Part shown: positions 24,927 through 33,348 of the stretch, piece by piece
Layout: the number at the start of each line of letters is the position of its first letter
How positions within the stretch are numbered: position 1 is the first letter of the stretch
Assembly (NCBI GenBank): GCA_020442185.1
Contig: JAGRKS010000005.1
Span: forward strand, 1-37,741
Source of the DNA: Hyphomicrobiaceae bacterium
GTDB lineage: Bacteria > Pseudomonadota > Alphaproteobacteria > Rhizobiales > Hyphomicrobiaceae
Reading direction: 5' to 3'
DNA: 37,741 nt
Notes under the pieces: generated by a model
Databases searched by the model: none
What the model was told of the DNA's origin: nothing
The model's input: only the letters and a program-made list of their open reading frames with translations
Program-made: the position numbers and the translations under genes

Positions 24927-25238
24927 TCAGTTCGCGCGCCGCATCGCCTTGGCGAGTCCGTACCCGCAGACCGCCCAGAACAACCCGAACACGGTTTGCA
25001 ATGCGACGATGCCGGCTTCTCCGCCAATGCTCTCCGCCTGGATGATGCCGGTGAAAATGGCGAATGCGAGCAGCAGGAAGCCCGCAAGCGAGGCCGCGAG
25101 TGCCGCCACGATCAACTTCTGCCACTGATCGGCTTTCAGTCCCATGTAGAACGCGACGATGATGACGGCCGGGTTGAGCATCGCGAAGATGACCAGCGTG
25201 ACCGGATCGAACGACTTGAGGATGGCCGTCAGCAGCAC
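24927..25238 (-). CDS. Small three-helix membrane protein, function unknown
   Basis: 103 residues with three predicted membrane helices: VTLVIFAMLNPAVIIVAFYM, LIVAALAASLAGFLLLAFAI and GIVALQTVFGLFWAVCGYGL. The loop between the first two, GLKADQWQKL, is polar, and the protein ends in a basic tail, AKAMRRAN. GTG at 25238 is preceded by GAGGT five to six bases upstream. No family was recognised with certainty. It lies 107 bp before the rhodanese gene on the same strand and could be cotranscribed. Confidence 0.75.
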   Translation of the reverse strand: MLLTAILKSFDPVTLVIFAMLNPAVIIVAFYMGLKADQWQKLIVAALAASLAGFLLLAFAIFTGIIQAESIGGEAGIVALQTVFGLFWAVCGYGLAKAMRRAN

Positions 25239-25581
25239 TGTCTACCTCGAGATTGAACACGTCTGACGAGCGATCCATGACGGGTGCAGCGCACGCTGCG
25301 ACCGTACCGATCAGCCAAACCGGCACCGGCGGGCGAACCGCTCGTTGCGCCTGCGATACGGGATAGCCGGCCACAGACGCAAGCCTGAAGTAAGCGCCGA
25401 GCGGATTTGCCGCCGTCGCACATCGGCTTGGCGCGGAGGCCTCTGACCTCATTGCGGCCTGCGGTCGTGTACGATCCGCATCCGTCGCACTGCTTCATGG
25501 GGAAGTTCCGTACACCGATGGACCCGATGAATGGCGGGCAATACCATGTGCCCCGCTCGGGTCCGCGAATTGCGTGTTCGC
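25239..25581. other. 343-bp intergenic region, nothing recognised
   Basis: Frames crossing this stretch are continuations of neighbouring genes in the wrong phase. No RNA gene, clear promoter or strong hairpin was seen. Confidence 0.45.
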
Positions 25582-26028
25582 TCAGTTGAATTTGAAATTC
25601 CAGCCGGGAGTGATCAGCTTGCAAACCGTCTGGGCCTTTACGATCCGCCGGCCGTGGGCATTCATCGTGTAAATCCCGAAACAACGTCCTGAAACCGATT
25701 CTCCTGTCGCGGAGATTTTGGCGTCGAAATCGCACAGCGCTGCTAGTTGCCGCCCGACACGCAATTCGGTGTGGACCTCGACATGCGATATCTGCAACGT
25801 CTCGAATTCCTGAGCGAACAGCATCGAAATGTCGAGATTACCCCGCACTTTGACTGGGGCGTCATCAGCCGGCAGACCGATCTTCGCGAGTAGCGCCGGA
25901 TCGATATGCGTTATCAGCATCGCGTTTTGTTCGAAGGCCTCACCGACACTGACGGCGTCGTTGGCGCTGAACGCGTCGAAAGCGCGGCGAACGACTTTCG
26001 GAACACTCGGGCGAATGATGTGCGTCAC
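25582..26028 (-). CDS. NTF2/SnoaL-like protein, function unknown
   Basis: 148 residues, no signal peptide. The pattern of an N-terminal helix (VVRRAFDAFSANDAVSVGEA), a strand with an acidic stretch, and long curved C-terminal strands (LGRCF-type region SGRCFGIYTMNAHGRRIVKA) fits the NTF2/SnoaL cone fold, whose members range from isomerases to ligand binders. No catalytic residue can be assigned. GTG at 26028 is preceded by AGGGGGAG nine bases upstream, which supports that start. It is followed by the small membrane protein on the same strand after 343 bp and may be a single gene. Confidence 0.7.
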   Translation of the reverse strand: MTHIIRPSVPKVVRRAFDAFSANDAVSVGEAFEQNAMLITHIDPALLAKIGLPADDAPVKVRGNLDISMLFAQEFETLQISHVEVHTELRVGRQLAALCDFDAKISATGESVSGRCFGIYTMNAHGRRIVKAQTVCKLITPGWNFKFN

Positions 26029-26254
26029 GATGGACTGCTCCCCCTCGGGCGCTGGATCTCAAGTGGCGCAAAATCCAGAGCACATTTTAGGGGGCGTGTT
26101 TCCCGCCCCTTGGAAATACTTCGGAGCCTATGGTCTAATCGTCAGAAAACCAGTGAGCAAGATAGCAATACGTATCTATTCGACATTTCAGACGTCGGAT
26201 CGTCTATTCGATCCCACGCCAAATGTCTGGCCAAACCGCCATAATGCGGGTCTG

Positions 26255-26285
26255 CATCAAAATTGATGTTCAATTTTCGCGAAAA
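26255..26285. promoter_or_regulatory. Two adjacent AT-rich palindromes
   Basis: CATCAAAATTGATG (26255-26268) and TTTTCGCGAAAA (26274-26285) are both perfect inverted repeats, 5 bp apart, in an unusually AT-rich part of the window. They lie 27 bp after the chorismate mutase stop and about 230 bp before the NTF2-like gene, both on the minus strand. They could end the first transcript or control the second. Confidence 0.4.
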
Positions 26286-26312
26286 CTAAAGACGCGGGCA
26301 CGACTGGGACGT

Positions 26313-26663
26313 TTAGTCGGATGAACCCGATTTTTGGCTTTCATCGAAATGCTGGCGCAGGCGTTCCTCCTCGTACTGAATGAACCAGCCGATCATCTGG
26401 CGCCACAGGGCTTCTATCAGGGCCGGCGAAACACCCTGTTCCTCGGCACGCATGCGCACGCGATCGATCACCTGTTGGATCCGCCAGGGCACCACCGCAC
26501 CCTCCGCACCGTGCTGCTTGATCTGCCAGGCGCGATCCACATAGCGGAACCGCTCCGCGATCAGGTCCACGAGGGCGCGATCGATCCGGTCGATCTCGTT
26601 GCGCACGTGCGCCATCTCGAAGCAATCTTTCGGTGGCCGATGGCCGGCCGCGTCGTCCGTCAT
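26313..26663 (-). CDS. AroQ-type chorismate mutase family protein
   Basis: 116 residues, all-helical AroQ fold. Chorismate mutase makes prephenate for Phe and Tyr; the related PchB-like enzymes have isochorismate lyase activity. Helix 1 reads VRNEIDRIDRALVDLIAERF with the conserved first Arg; the loop Lys and Arg follow in RAWQIKQHGAEGAVVPWRIQ; helix 2 QVIDRVRMRAEEQGVSPALI and helix 3 LWRQMIGWFIQYEEERL complete the site. The VPWR form is closer to PchB-like members than to the usual DPxRE. ATG at 26663 follows GGGGTGGG. It lies 58 bp after gatA in the same direction and may share its transcript. Confidence 0.9.
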   Translation of the reverse strand: MTDDAAGHRPPKDCFEMAHVRNEIDRIDRALVDLIAERFRYVDRAWQIKQHGAEGAVVPWRIQQVIDRVRMRAEEQGVSPALIEALWRQMIGWFIQYEEERLRQHFDESQKSGSSD

Positions 26664-26721
26664 TGGAACCCACCCCATTTCTCGTCCAGGCCGCCAACCG
26701 GCCGCGCCGGTCCTAGGAGGC

Positions 26722-28203
26722 TCATGTGAGCCACCACGCATCGGCAGGTGTGAAGCGCCCCGCTGCGTCCTCGATCGCCTTGGCGGCGCGGAACAACGTG
26801 CCCTCGTCGAAGGGCTTGCCGATCAGTTGCAAGCCGAGTGGCGTGCCCTCGGCTGAAAGGCCCGCCGGCACCGAGATGCCGGGCAGCCCCGCCATGTTGA
26901 CCGTCACTGTGAAAATATCTTCCAGATACATCGCGAGCGGGTCGCCGGACTTCTCGCCGAACGCGAATGCCGGGCTCGGCGTCGTCGGCGTCAACACGAC
27001 ATCCACGTCGTTCCAGGCGCGGTCGAAGTCGCGCTTGATGAGCGTACGCACCTTCTGTGCCTTCAGGTAATAGGCGTCGTAATAGCCAGCGGAGAGCACG
27101 TAGGTACCGATCAGCACGCGCCGCTTGACCTCCTTGCCGAAGCCCGCCGCGCGCGTGTTCTCGTAGGTGTCGATCAAGTCCTTGCCCGGCACGCGCAGGC
27201 CGTAGCGCACACCGTCGTAGCGCGCCAGATTGGAGGACGCCTCGGCCGGGGCCACGATATAGTAGGCTGGAAGCGCATATTTCGTATGCGGCAGCGTGAT
27301 TTCCTTGATCGTCGCGCCCGCAGCCTTCAGCCAGTCGATGCCGGTCTGCCAGAGCGTGTCGATCTCCTTCGACATGCCATCGACGCGGTATTCCTTCGGC
27401 ACGCCGACGCGCAGCCCCTTGACGCCCTGCCGCATCAACGCGGCGTAGTCCGGCACGGGCTGGTCGACCGAGGTCGTATCCTTGGGATCGTGGCTCGCCA
27501 TGACCGAAAGCATGAGTGCCGCATCCTCGACCGTCTTCGTGATCGGCCCAGCCTGATCGAGCGATGAGGCGAACGCGACGATACCCCAGCGTGAGCAGCG
27601 TCCGTAGGTCGGCTTGATGCCGACGGTGCCGGTGAGCGCGGCAGGCTGGCGGATCGAACCGCCGGTATCCGTCGCGGTGGCCGCCAGGCAGAGCCCGGCC
27701 GCGACCGCCGCGGACGAGCCGCCGGATGAACCACCCGGCACCAGCTTGGCATCCGAGCCGCGCCGCCGCCATGGGTTGACGACGGGACCGAACGCGCTGG
27801 TCTCGTTCGACGAGCCCATCGCGAACTCGTCGTTGTTGAGCTTGCCGAGCATCACGGCGCCCGCGTCCCAGAGGTTGCGGGTCACGGTCGATTCGTAGGT
27901 CGGCTTGAAATCGTCGAGTATCCGCGAGCACGCCGTGGTGCGAACGCCTTCGGTACAGAAGAGATCCTTGATGCCGAGCGGCAGGCCTTCGAGTGGCCGC
28001 GCCGTGCCCTTGGCGATGTTGCGATCGGCGGCATCGGCAGCGGCGAGCGCCCGGTCTGGCGTCTCGAGGACGAAGGCATTGATGCTGGCGTTGGCGCGCT
28101 CGATGGCGGCGATATGGGCGCTCGTCAGGTCGCGCGCGCTGAACGACTTCTTGGCAAGGCCGTCGCGCGCCTCGACGAGCGTAAGTTTGGTCAGGTCCGT
28201 CAC
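26722..28203 (-). CDS. gatA: Aspartyl/glutamyl-tRNA(Asn/Gln) amidotransferase subunit A
   Basis: 493 residues, full length amidase-signature protein. GatA releases ammonia from glutamine for the GatB-bound tRNA. The Ser-cisSer-Lys triad is intact: K79 in [11 protein letters not shown]159 in [11 protein letters not shown] and S183 in [11 protein letters not shown]. Other family segments are [40 protein letters not shown] and the C-terminal LPGISVPAG and [13 protein letters not shown]. The start is GTG at 28203, two bases after the stop of the preceding small secreted protein, which indicates coupled translation. gatC precedes that protein. Confidence 0.98.
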   Translation of the reverse strand: MTDLTKLTLVEARDGLAKKSFSARDLTSAHIAAIERANASINAFVLETPDRALAAADAADRNIAKGTARPLEGLPLGIKDLFCTEGVRTTACSRILDDFKPTYESTVTRNLWDAGAVMLGKLNNDEFAMGSSNETSAFGPVVNPWRRRGSDAKLVPGGSSGGSSAAVAAGLCLAATATDTGGSIRQPAALTGTVGIKPTYGRCSRWGIVAFASSLDQAGPITKTVEDAALMLSVMASHDPKDTTSVDQPVPDYAALMRQGVKGLRVGVPKEYRVDGMSKEIDTLWQTGIDWLKAAGATIKEITLPHTKYALPAYYIVAPAEASSNLARYDGVRYGLRVPGKDLIDTYENTRAAGFGKEVKRRVLIGTYVLSAGYYDAYYLKAQKVRTLIKRDFDRAWNDVDVVLTPTTPSPAFAFGEKSGDPLAMYLEDIFTVTVNMAGLPGISVPAGLSAEGTPLGLQLIGKPFDEGTLFRAAKAIEDAAGRFTPADAWWLT

Positions 28204-28205
28204 AG

Positions 28206-28616
28206 CTACTTCTTCTCCCCGCCTGCGTCACATTTCCGGAACAGCTCCGGTTCCGGCTCGCTGCCGCCGCCAACCTCGATCGTACCGTCGTCGTTCCGCG
28301 CGAAAGCATAGGTCAGCGGCGTCATCGTCGCCCCTTCCACGCAGAACAGCACCGCAACCCAGCTCTTACCGGGATCGTGCTCGTAGATTTTCGTGAACTC
28401 ACAACTGCCTTCCCAACCCTTGAAGCCTTCGGCTGTCAGGACTTCGGGAACGGTCTCGACGCTGCGCGGCGTACCCGCCGCCAGCGCCTTGAGCTTGGCG
28501 CATCCCTCTTCCGTCGCGTAGGAGCCATCGATGAAGCTGGCTTTGTCCTTGGCAAGGACTCTGTCCGCCGGCAACAGGACCGCGGCCAGGATGGCGATAG
28601 CAACCGTGCGGCGCAT
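28206..28616 (-). CDS. Small secreted protein between gatC and gatA, function unknown
   Basis: 136 residues. The N-terminus is a signal peptide ([20 protein letters not shown], cut near LAKD). The mature part has [28 protein letters not shown] and VAVLFCVEG, with a Cys before the stop region (FRKCDAGG), so two disulfides are possible. The pattern resembles small rhizobial periplasmic proteins whose role is unknown. ATG at 28616 marks the signal peptide; GGGAG is about nine bases upstream. It is inserted within the gatC-gatA unit, with 27 bp to gatC and 2 bp to gatA, so it would be cotranscribed with the translation genes although its product is exported. Confidence 0.8.
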   Translation of the reverse strand: MRRTVAIAILAAVLLPADRVLAKDKASFIDGSYATEEGCAKLKALAAGTPRSVETVPEVLTAEGFKGWEGSCEFTKIYEHDPGKSWVAVLFCVEGATMTPLTYAFARNDDGTIEVGGGSEPEPELFRKCDAGGEKK

Positions 28617-28643
28617 GCTCTCAACTCCCAAGCTGTTGGATAC

Positions 28644-28931
28644 CTATTCGACGACCTTCGGCACGACGAAGAAATTGTCGTCGGCCATCGGCGCGTTGGC
28701 GACGATCTCGGCGGCCTTCTCGCCGTCGGTGACGACGTCGGCGCGCTGCTTGAGATCCTGCCCGACGACGCGCGTCATGGGTTCGACCGCGTCCGTGTCG
28801 ACCTGTTTCAATTGTTCGACCCAATCGAGGATGCCGGACAGCTCAGCTTCGAGCCCCTTGGCTTCCTCGTCCGTGATCTTGATCCGCGCCAGGCGCGCAA
28901 TGCGCCGTACGGTCGCCTCGTCGACGTGCAT
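28644..28931 (-). CDS. gatC: Aspartyl/glutamyl-tRNA(Asn/Gln) amidotransferase subunit C
   Basis: 95 residues. GatC wraps around the GatA-GatB interface and stabilises the amidotransferase. The family pattern is complete: [20 protein letters not shown], the central helix [40 protein letters not shown] and the C-terminal [21 protein letters not shown] at 28931 is the conserved start, with GAGGA directly upstream. It heads a minus-strand unit running into the small secreted protein and gatA. Confidence 0.97.
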   Translation of the reverse strand: MHVDEATVRRIARLARIKITDEEAKGLEAELSGILDWVEQLKQVDTDAVEPMTRVVGQDLKQRADVVTDGEKAAEIVANAPMADDNFFVVPKVVE

Positions 28932-29113
28932 TGGTCCTCGCACGGGGTTCTCGGGCCGGCCTTATGGCCGCGCCGCTTGCTGCAGAAACGAAAATCGCGA
29001 CACACGAGCGGCGTCGGCCCGACGGAGCCGCGGCATCGCGGTCGCCGCAGTTCTCATAGCGACGAAGCCAGACCCACGCAACCGGACGCCCGGCGCGGCG
29101 GCGGGTGGCCGAG

Positions 29114-29123
29114 CCCCCCCCCC
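29114..29123. repeat. 10-base poly-C tract
   Basis: Ten C residues in a row lie in the 232-bp spacer between the UPF0173 and gatC genes. The spacer holds no gene and may contain the gatC promoter; the tract is about 180 bp upstream of gatC. Confidence 0.7.
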
Positions 29124-29163
29124 GCGCGGCCAGACAGCCCCGGCGGCGCGACCGTGCACCACA

Positions 29164-29865
29164 TCAGGCGTCGAAGGCCACGCCGGGCTTCGGCACCACG
29201 ACGTTGGCGCCCTCCATCGCGCGCACGAACGCGTCGGCACTCTGGTCGATGATCGGGAACGTGCCATAGTGACAGGGAATGATCGTCTTGAACGAGAAGT
29301 ACCGCCGGCAGGCGAGCGCCGCCGTGCGGGCCCCCATCGTGAACCGGTCGCCGATCGGCACGATGCCGATATTCGGCCGCCACAGCTCGTTGATCAAAGC
29401 CATGTCCGAGAAGATGTCGGTATCGCCCATGTGCAGGACCGTCGGCCCGCCCTTGACGGTCAGAACCACGCCATTCGCGCTGCCCAGCGGAAAGCCGACA
29501 TCCATCTCGACCATCGCCGCCGAATGGTCGGCGCGGACCAGTGTCACGGTGAAATCGCCCTGGTCGGTGCTGCCGCCAGTATTCATCGGATCGAAGTTTG
29601 CGACGCCCTGCTTGGCGAGCCACATGCACAGGTCGTAGTTGGTAACGACCTTGGCGCCGGTCTTGCCGGCGATTTCGACCGTATCGCCGACATGATCGCC
29701 ATGTCCGTGCGTCACGACGATGTGGGTGGCGCCGGCAACCACCGAGTCCCATTCGGTCGCCGACGCCTCGAACGTCGCGTTACCTTTCAGGAACGGGTCG
29801 ATGAGGATGACGCTCTGCCCCGTCTCGACACGGAAAGATGAGTGCCCCAACCACGTAATCTTCAT
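29164..29865 (-). CDS. UPF0173-type metal-dependent hydrolase (metallo-beta-lactamase fold)
   Basis: 233 residues. The family is a cytoplasmic metallo-beta-lactamase-fold hydrolase of unknown substrate. The fold begins [16 protein letters not shown], the metal motif is [10 protein letters not shown] (H53, H55, D57, H58), and further ligands come from [20 protein letters not shown] and [10 protein letters not shown]. The [20 protein letters not shown] segment is typical of the group. The ATG at 29865 directly precedes the first strand, so the start is secure. It is divergent from ruvX and lies upstream of gatC in the same direction. Confidence 0.95.
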   Translation of the reverse strand: MKITWLGHSSFRVETGQSVILIDPFLKGNATFEASATEWDSVVAGATHIVVTHGHGDHVGDTVEIAGKTGAKVVTNYDLCMWLAKQGVANFDPMNTGGSTDQGDFTVTLVRADHSAAMVEMDVGFPLGSANGVVLTVKGGPTVLHMGDTDIFSDMALINELWRPNIGIVPIGDRFTMGARTAALACRRYFSFKTIIPCHYGTFPIIDQSADAFVRAMEGANVVVPKPGVAFDA

Positions 29866-30281
29866 GTCGCCTCTCGCATTGTTGCCGATTCGGAATGCAG
29901 TCCGCGTTGACGTCCACCGAGCCGCCCACGTCGCCCGCGTCGCCCGGCCCTACAGCCTTCTTCGCGGTTCGCCCCCAGTGCAAACGCGCTGTCGCCACCG
30001 ACCAGCCATTGGCGAGTACGGCGCGGCGCAGTATACGGTTTGGGTCACGTGCGACAAGCTGGGGCCAGCCACGGCTTAGTCCAGGGGGATCGTGCGGCGC
30101 AGGAGAAAGTGACGTGAAGGCGGAGGCAAAGGCCGATGCACCACGATCGCCGAAACGACGCTTCAATGCCGGCGGAGGCCGACCGCCAGCCACTTGCCGC
30201 CAGCCACCATCCACTTGCCACTTGCCACCATCCACTTGCCACTTGCCGCCCCCCGCTATCACGGCCGCCGAGGAGTACACC
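29866..30281. other. 416-bp divergent intergenic region with a tandem repeat
   Basis: This region carries the promoters for the UPF0173 gene and ruvX. No gene is supported. Its right end contains the repeat at 30189-30250; frames through it encode GGKWQVDGG-type peptides that are repeat artefacts. Confidence 0.5.
30189..30250. repeat. Tandem repeat (21-bp unit, two exact copies plus partial copies) before ruvX
   Basis: CCACCATCCACTTGCCACTTG is present exactly twice (30204-30224 and 30225-30245), flanked by diverged parts of the same CCACTTGCC motif on both sides. The repeat ends about 30 bp before the ruvX start codon, within its likely 5' untranslated region. Slippage at such an array could vary the spacing between promoter and gene. 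Confidence 0.85.
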
Positions 30282-30788
30282 GTGACGTTGAGCCCCGACA
30301 GTGCGCCGAACGCGCCGCGCCGCGCCTTCCGCGCGATCGAGGAGTTCGTGGCGACGATGCCACCTGGCGGCCGCCTGCTCGGTCTCGACGTCGGCACGAA
30401 GACGATCGGCCTCGCCCTCTCCGACGTCTCGCGCATGATTGCAAGCGGTGTCCGCACCATCCAGCGCGGCAAGTTCCGCGACGATGCCCGCGCGCTTCTG
30501 GACTTTGCCTCGACCGAGCGCGTGAGCGGTCTCGTCATCGGCCTGCCGCTGAACCTCGACGGAACCTCCGGACCGCGCGTTCAGTCCACCGAGGCGTTCG
30601 CCCGCAATCTGGCGGCGCTCACCGAGTTGCCGATGCTGCTCTGGGACGAGCGACTGACCACGGCCGAAGCCGAGCGCATGCTGATCGGTGCCGACGTCAG
30701 TCGCCGCCGCCGCGCACAGGTGATCGACAAGCTTGCTGCCACGCTTATTCTGCAGAACGCGCTCGACCGAATGCGCATGATCGTTTGA
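30282..30788 (+). CDS. ruvX: Putative pre-16S rRNA nuclease RuvX/YqgF
   Basis: 168 residues. RuvX/YqgF is an RNase H-fold nuclease implicated in 16S rRNA 5'-end maturation. Motifs: RLLGLDVGTKTIGLALSD with catalytic Asp36, VSGLVIGLPLNLDGTSGPR, LLWDERLTTAEAERML with the acidic pair, and VIDKLAATLILQNAL. The GTG at 30282 is selected because GAGGAG lies six bases upstream; the frame continues upstream through the tandem repeat but without family similarity. The first 28 residues before PGGRLLGLD are an extension usual in alphaproteobacteria. It is divergent from the UPF0173 gene. Confidence 0.95.
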   Translation: MTLSPDSAPNAPRRAFRAIEEFVATMPPGGRLLGLDVGTKTIGLALSDVSRMIASGVRTIQRGKFRDDARALLDFASTERVSGLVIGLPLNLDGTSGPRVQSTEAFARNLAALTELPMLLWDERLTTAEAERMLIGADVSRRRRAQVIDKLAATLILQNALDRMRMIV

Positions 30789-30950
30789 AGGACTTATCCG
30801 CGCGGGCAGCGCCAGTTGTGGCCATTGTCGCATCCCCGCTCGCGATCCCGCCGCAGGCCCGTCGCACGGGTGCCGCATTGACCTTCCAATCTCGCGATGT
30901 GTGAGGCATGCCATTCCGCATGCCATACGGCCGCGAATGTGGAGGGGCGC

Positions 30951-32174
30951 ATGACCCTCGAAATGCCGACAGACGCCAAAGCCCAGCCATCATCGCTGCG
31001 CAGCAAGCGATCCGCCAAGCCCGGCCTTCCGCGCCGCCTCTCGCGGCAGATCGCGCGGTTCGAACGGCCGGCGCGCGCCAAGGCCCGGCGCATCGTGCGG
31101 GACGTGCCGCGTGCTGCCGATCTCGTCGAAATCTTCCCGGCAGTGCTTTACGCACTGGCAACGGAACACGGCACCGAGGCCCAGCGCGCGCATGCACTCG
31201 ACGTGATCGACGCCGGTGGCCAGCTGAAAACGGTCGCGCGGGTCCTCGGCTTGCCGATGTGGCTGCGACGTCTGCCACCCGAGGCCTTTCGCGGCCCGAT
31301 CGACGGTCTGCCCTTGAGCGATGCGTTCGCGCGGCGGATCGCTGGCCGCATACCTATCCGCGCCGCCGGCAGCGCCGACTGGCTCGACGCCATCTGTTTC
31401 GCGGAGAAAGCCGCTGGGACCGATTTCGCACTCTGGCTCGCTCGCCAGCGGTCCTCGTGCCACGCCGGACCGCCCGAACTCCGGCTCGCCATTCTCGCCG
31501 CCTACTGTTGGCATTCGGCCCACCTCGACACGCCGGCCGGACGGCTGGTCTGGAGCCGCTGGCGCTCCGAGATCGCCCTGGATACCGCGGTCTGCGCGGC
31601 GAAGAGCTGGTTCAATCGCATCCTGCTCTCGGTTCGTCTCGCCAAGGGCGTCATCCATGACAGCTGGCTCGACGCCGGGCGTATCGGCGACTTCACCTTC
31701 ACGCCGTTGATCGACAGTGCGGCGCTGATCGAAGAATCCCGCTGCATGAACAATTGCGCCGATCAGTACGTACACCAGATCGCCGATGGGCGTTGCCGCC
31801 TGTTTTCCGTCCAACTGAAGAATATGCACGTCGCCACGTTGGAGATAACCGCGCACCCGCGCGAGCGCGGCGCCCTCACCATCAACCAGTTGAAAGGGCG
31901 TCACAACATGCCGGCGACGCTCGACGTCTGGCAGGCCTCGCACGCCTGGCTCGCGACGCAGACGCGTCTCGTGCAGCCACCACTGCCGCAGTTCGGCGAG
32001 CGGCCCGACGTCGACGGCCGGATTTGGGAAGAGTTGTTCGCTCCCTACCGCGCGGCGGTCGGCGGTGCCGATTGGATACCGCGCTCGCCGAACCTCAAGG
32101 GCGTTGTTGCACTCGATCAAGCCATTTGCGGGCTCGCAAACGAATCCGAAATACGGTCCTGGTTGTTCATCTGA
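30951..32174 (+). CDS. PcfJ-domain protein, chromosomal, function unknown
   Basis: 407 residues, no signal peptide or membrane helix. The C-terminal part (about 255-325) has the PcfJ-type core: IEESRCMNNCADQYVHQIAD (Cys265, Cys269), GRCRLFSVQL and the strand-turn INQLKGRHNMPA. PcfJ was named from a conjugative enterococcal plasmid, and its homologues are spread through plasmids and chromosomes without a known activity. The N-terminus is highly basic (SLRSKRSAKPGLPRRLSRQI), which suggests nucleic-acid contact. GGAGGGG directly before ATG 30951 fixes the start. It lies 162 bp after ruvX in the same direction, with no other mobilisation gene nearby. Confidence 0.75.
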   Translation: MTLEMPTDAKAQPSSLRSKRSAKPGLPRRLSRQIARFERPARAKARRIVRDVPRAADLVEIFPAVLYALATEHGTEAQRAHALDVIDAGGQLKTVARVLGLPMWLRRLPPEAFRGPIDGLPLSDAFARRIAGRIPIRAAGSADWLDAICFAEKAAGTDFALWLARQRSSCHAGPPELRLAILAAYCWHSAHLDTPAGRLVWSRWRSEIALDTAVCAAKSWFNRILLSVRLAKGVIHDSWLDAGRIGDFTFTPLIDSAALIEESRCMNNCADQYVHQIADGRCRLFSVQLKNMHVATLEITAHPRERGALTINQLKGRHNMPATLDVWQASHAWLATQTRLVQPPLPQFGERPDVDGRIWEELFAPYRAAVGGADWIPRSPNLKGVVALDQAICGLANESEIRSWLFI

Positions 32175-32245
32175 GGCATTCGCGGCCTTGAACGCCGCTT
32201 GAAACTGCGGGCACCTCGACTTCGCTTTCCGACGAACCCCGCTCG

Positions 32246-32257
32246 CCGACCGGTCGG
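32246..32257 (+). terminator. 12-bp palindrome followed by a T-rich stretch, possible terminator
   Basis: CCGACCGGTCGG is an exact palindrome followed by ATTCTTCTTGTTC, about 70 bp after the PcfJ-like stop. The stem can be only four to five pairs with a tight loop, so it is a weak candidate. Confidence 0.3.
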
Positions 32258-32422
32258 ATTCTTCTTGTTCGACGAAGCAGCGGGTGCGAGACAAATGCTC
32301 GATCGGCAGTTTGCTGGCGGTTCGTGGCCTGCGGAAGTGCCAGCGATGGTGCAAGGCGTGCTGCCAGCCAGACGCAACCATCTCCACCATCCTCACGCGG
32401 ATCCCATCCCCTCGGACATATC

Positions 32423-33133
32423 GTGCTGCTCCCATTTTCGACATTGGATCTGATTGCGCTGTCGTGTTTCGCGATCCTTCTCGCGGGCTACGAGGCGATG
32501 GCGCGCTTCGGACCGCTGGCGCGGCGCAGCCTGTCGGCCGCCATGCAGATGCAGCGTCGGCAATGGATCGAGCGTATGAGGGTCCGCGATCAACGGCACT
32601 TCGATGCCATCCTGCTCGCCAGCCTCAGCCAGTCGAACGCCTTTTTCGCCTCGACGAGCGTGCTGGGCATCGGCGGCCTTGCGGCGATCCTCGGGTCGGG
32701 TGACAGGGCGCAGGTGATGCTCGAAAAACTGCCTTTCGTGGCACGCTCATCGCCCGCGCTCTGGGAAATGAAGATCCTGTTGTTGATGGCAATCCTCGTC
32801 TACGCCTTCTTCAAGTTCGCGTGGGCGTTCCGCCTTTCCCACTACACGGCCATCATGTTCGGCGGCATGCCGGGCGGCGACGCCGAGGACAGCGAAAAAT
32901 TGGCGGCTCATGCCGAGCAAACGGCCCACCTGCTCGGTCTCGTCGGCGAGCACGCCAACAGCGGCCTCAGGTCCTTTTACTATGCGTTCTCGATCATCGC
33001 GTGGTTCTTCCATCCGCTGCTCTTCATAGCGGCGGCAGCGGGAGTCGTGATGATCCTGCTCCGCCGCGAACATCTCTCGCGCGCGGCGGCGATCGTGCGC
33101 CGAGCCAACAGCTTGGGCCGGAGCGACGCCTGA
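32423..33133 (+). CDS. DUF599 family membrane protein
   Basis: About 236 residues with four membrane segments: LDLIALSCFAILLAGYEAMA near the start, FFASTSVLGIGGLAAILGSG, MKILLLMAILVYAFFKFAWA and IIAWFFHPLLFIAAAAGVVM. Family marks include MQMQRRQWIERMRVRDQRHF followed by DAILLASLSQSNAFFASTSV and FRLSHYTAIMFG. DUF599 proteins are widespread in proteobacteria and have no assigned function. The start is GTG at 32423, just before the first helix, but the ribosome site is weak and the frame is open upstream. It is in the same direction as the PcfJ-like gene, 248 bp away. Confidence 0.85.
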   Translation: MLLPFSTLDLIALSCFAILLAGYEAMARFGPLARRSLSAAMQMQRRQWIERMRVRDQRHFDAILLASLSQSNAFFASTSVLGIGGLAAILGSGDRAQVMLEKLPFVARSSPALWEMKILLLMAILVYAFFKFAWAFRLSHYTAIMFGGMPGGDAEDSEKLAAHAEQTAHLLGLVGEHANSGLRSFYYAFSIIAWFFHPLLFIAAAAGVVMILLRREHLSRAAAIVRRANSLGRSDA

Positions 33134-33348
33134 GAATTCGCGACGACGGGTTCACGACCGTCAACCAGGTTGCGTGACCCTCCCGGTCGCGTCTCTCTCT
33201 CGCAACCACCTGCCAAGTGCCTCGACAATCAGGATGAAGGGATGGGCCGCGCGCAGGAACGAGCCGCGCGGAGTTGCCGGCAAAATAGAGACGCTGGCCA
33301 CGCAGAGAGACCGGCGCCTTCGCGCCCAGCCGCTGCCTGCGCCTTACC

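Noticed and set aside
26660..28309. Long minus-strand frame overlapping gatA
   Set aside because: It is a frame-shifted reading of gatA (Arg/Gly-rich). gatA itself is intact in another frame, so there is no sign of a frameshift.
30045..30538. Frames with the GGKWQVDGGKWQVDGG peptide repeat
   Set aside because: The peptide is the translation of the intergenic CCACTTGCC tandem repeat upstream of ruvX, not a protein motif.
30951..32174. PcfJ-like gene as evidence of an integrated plasmid
   Set aside because: No relaxase, partition, integrase, attachment repeats or tRNA junction occur around it.
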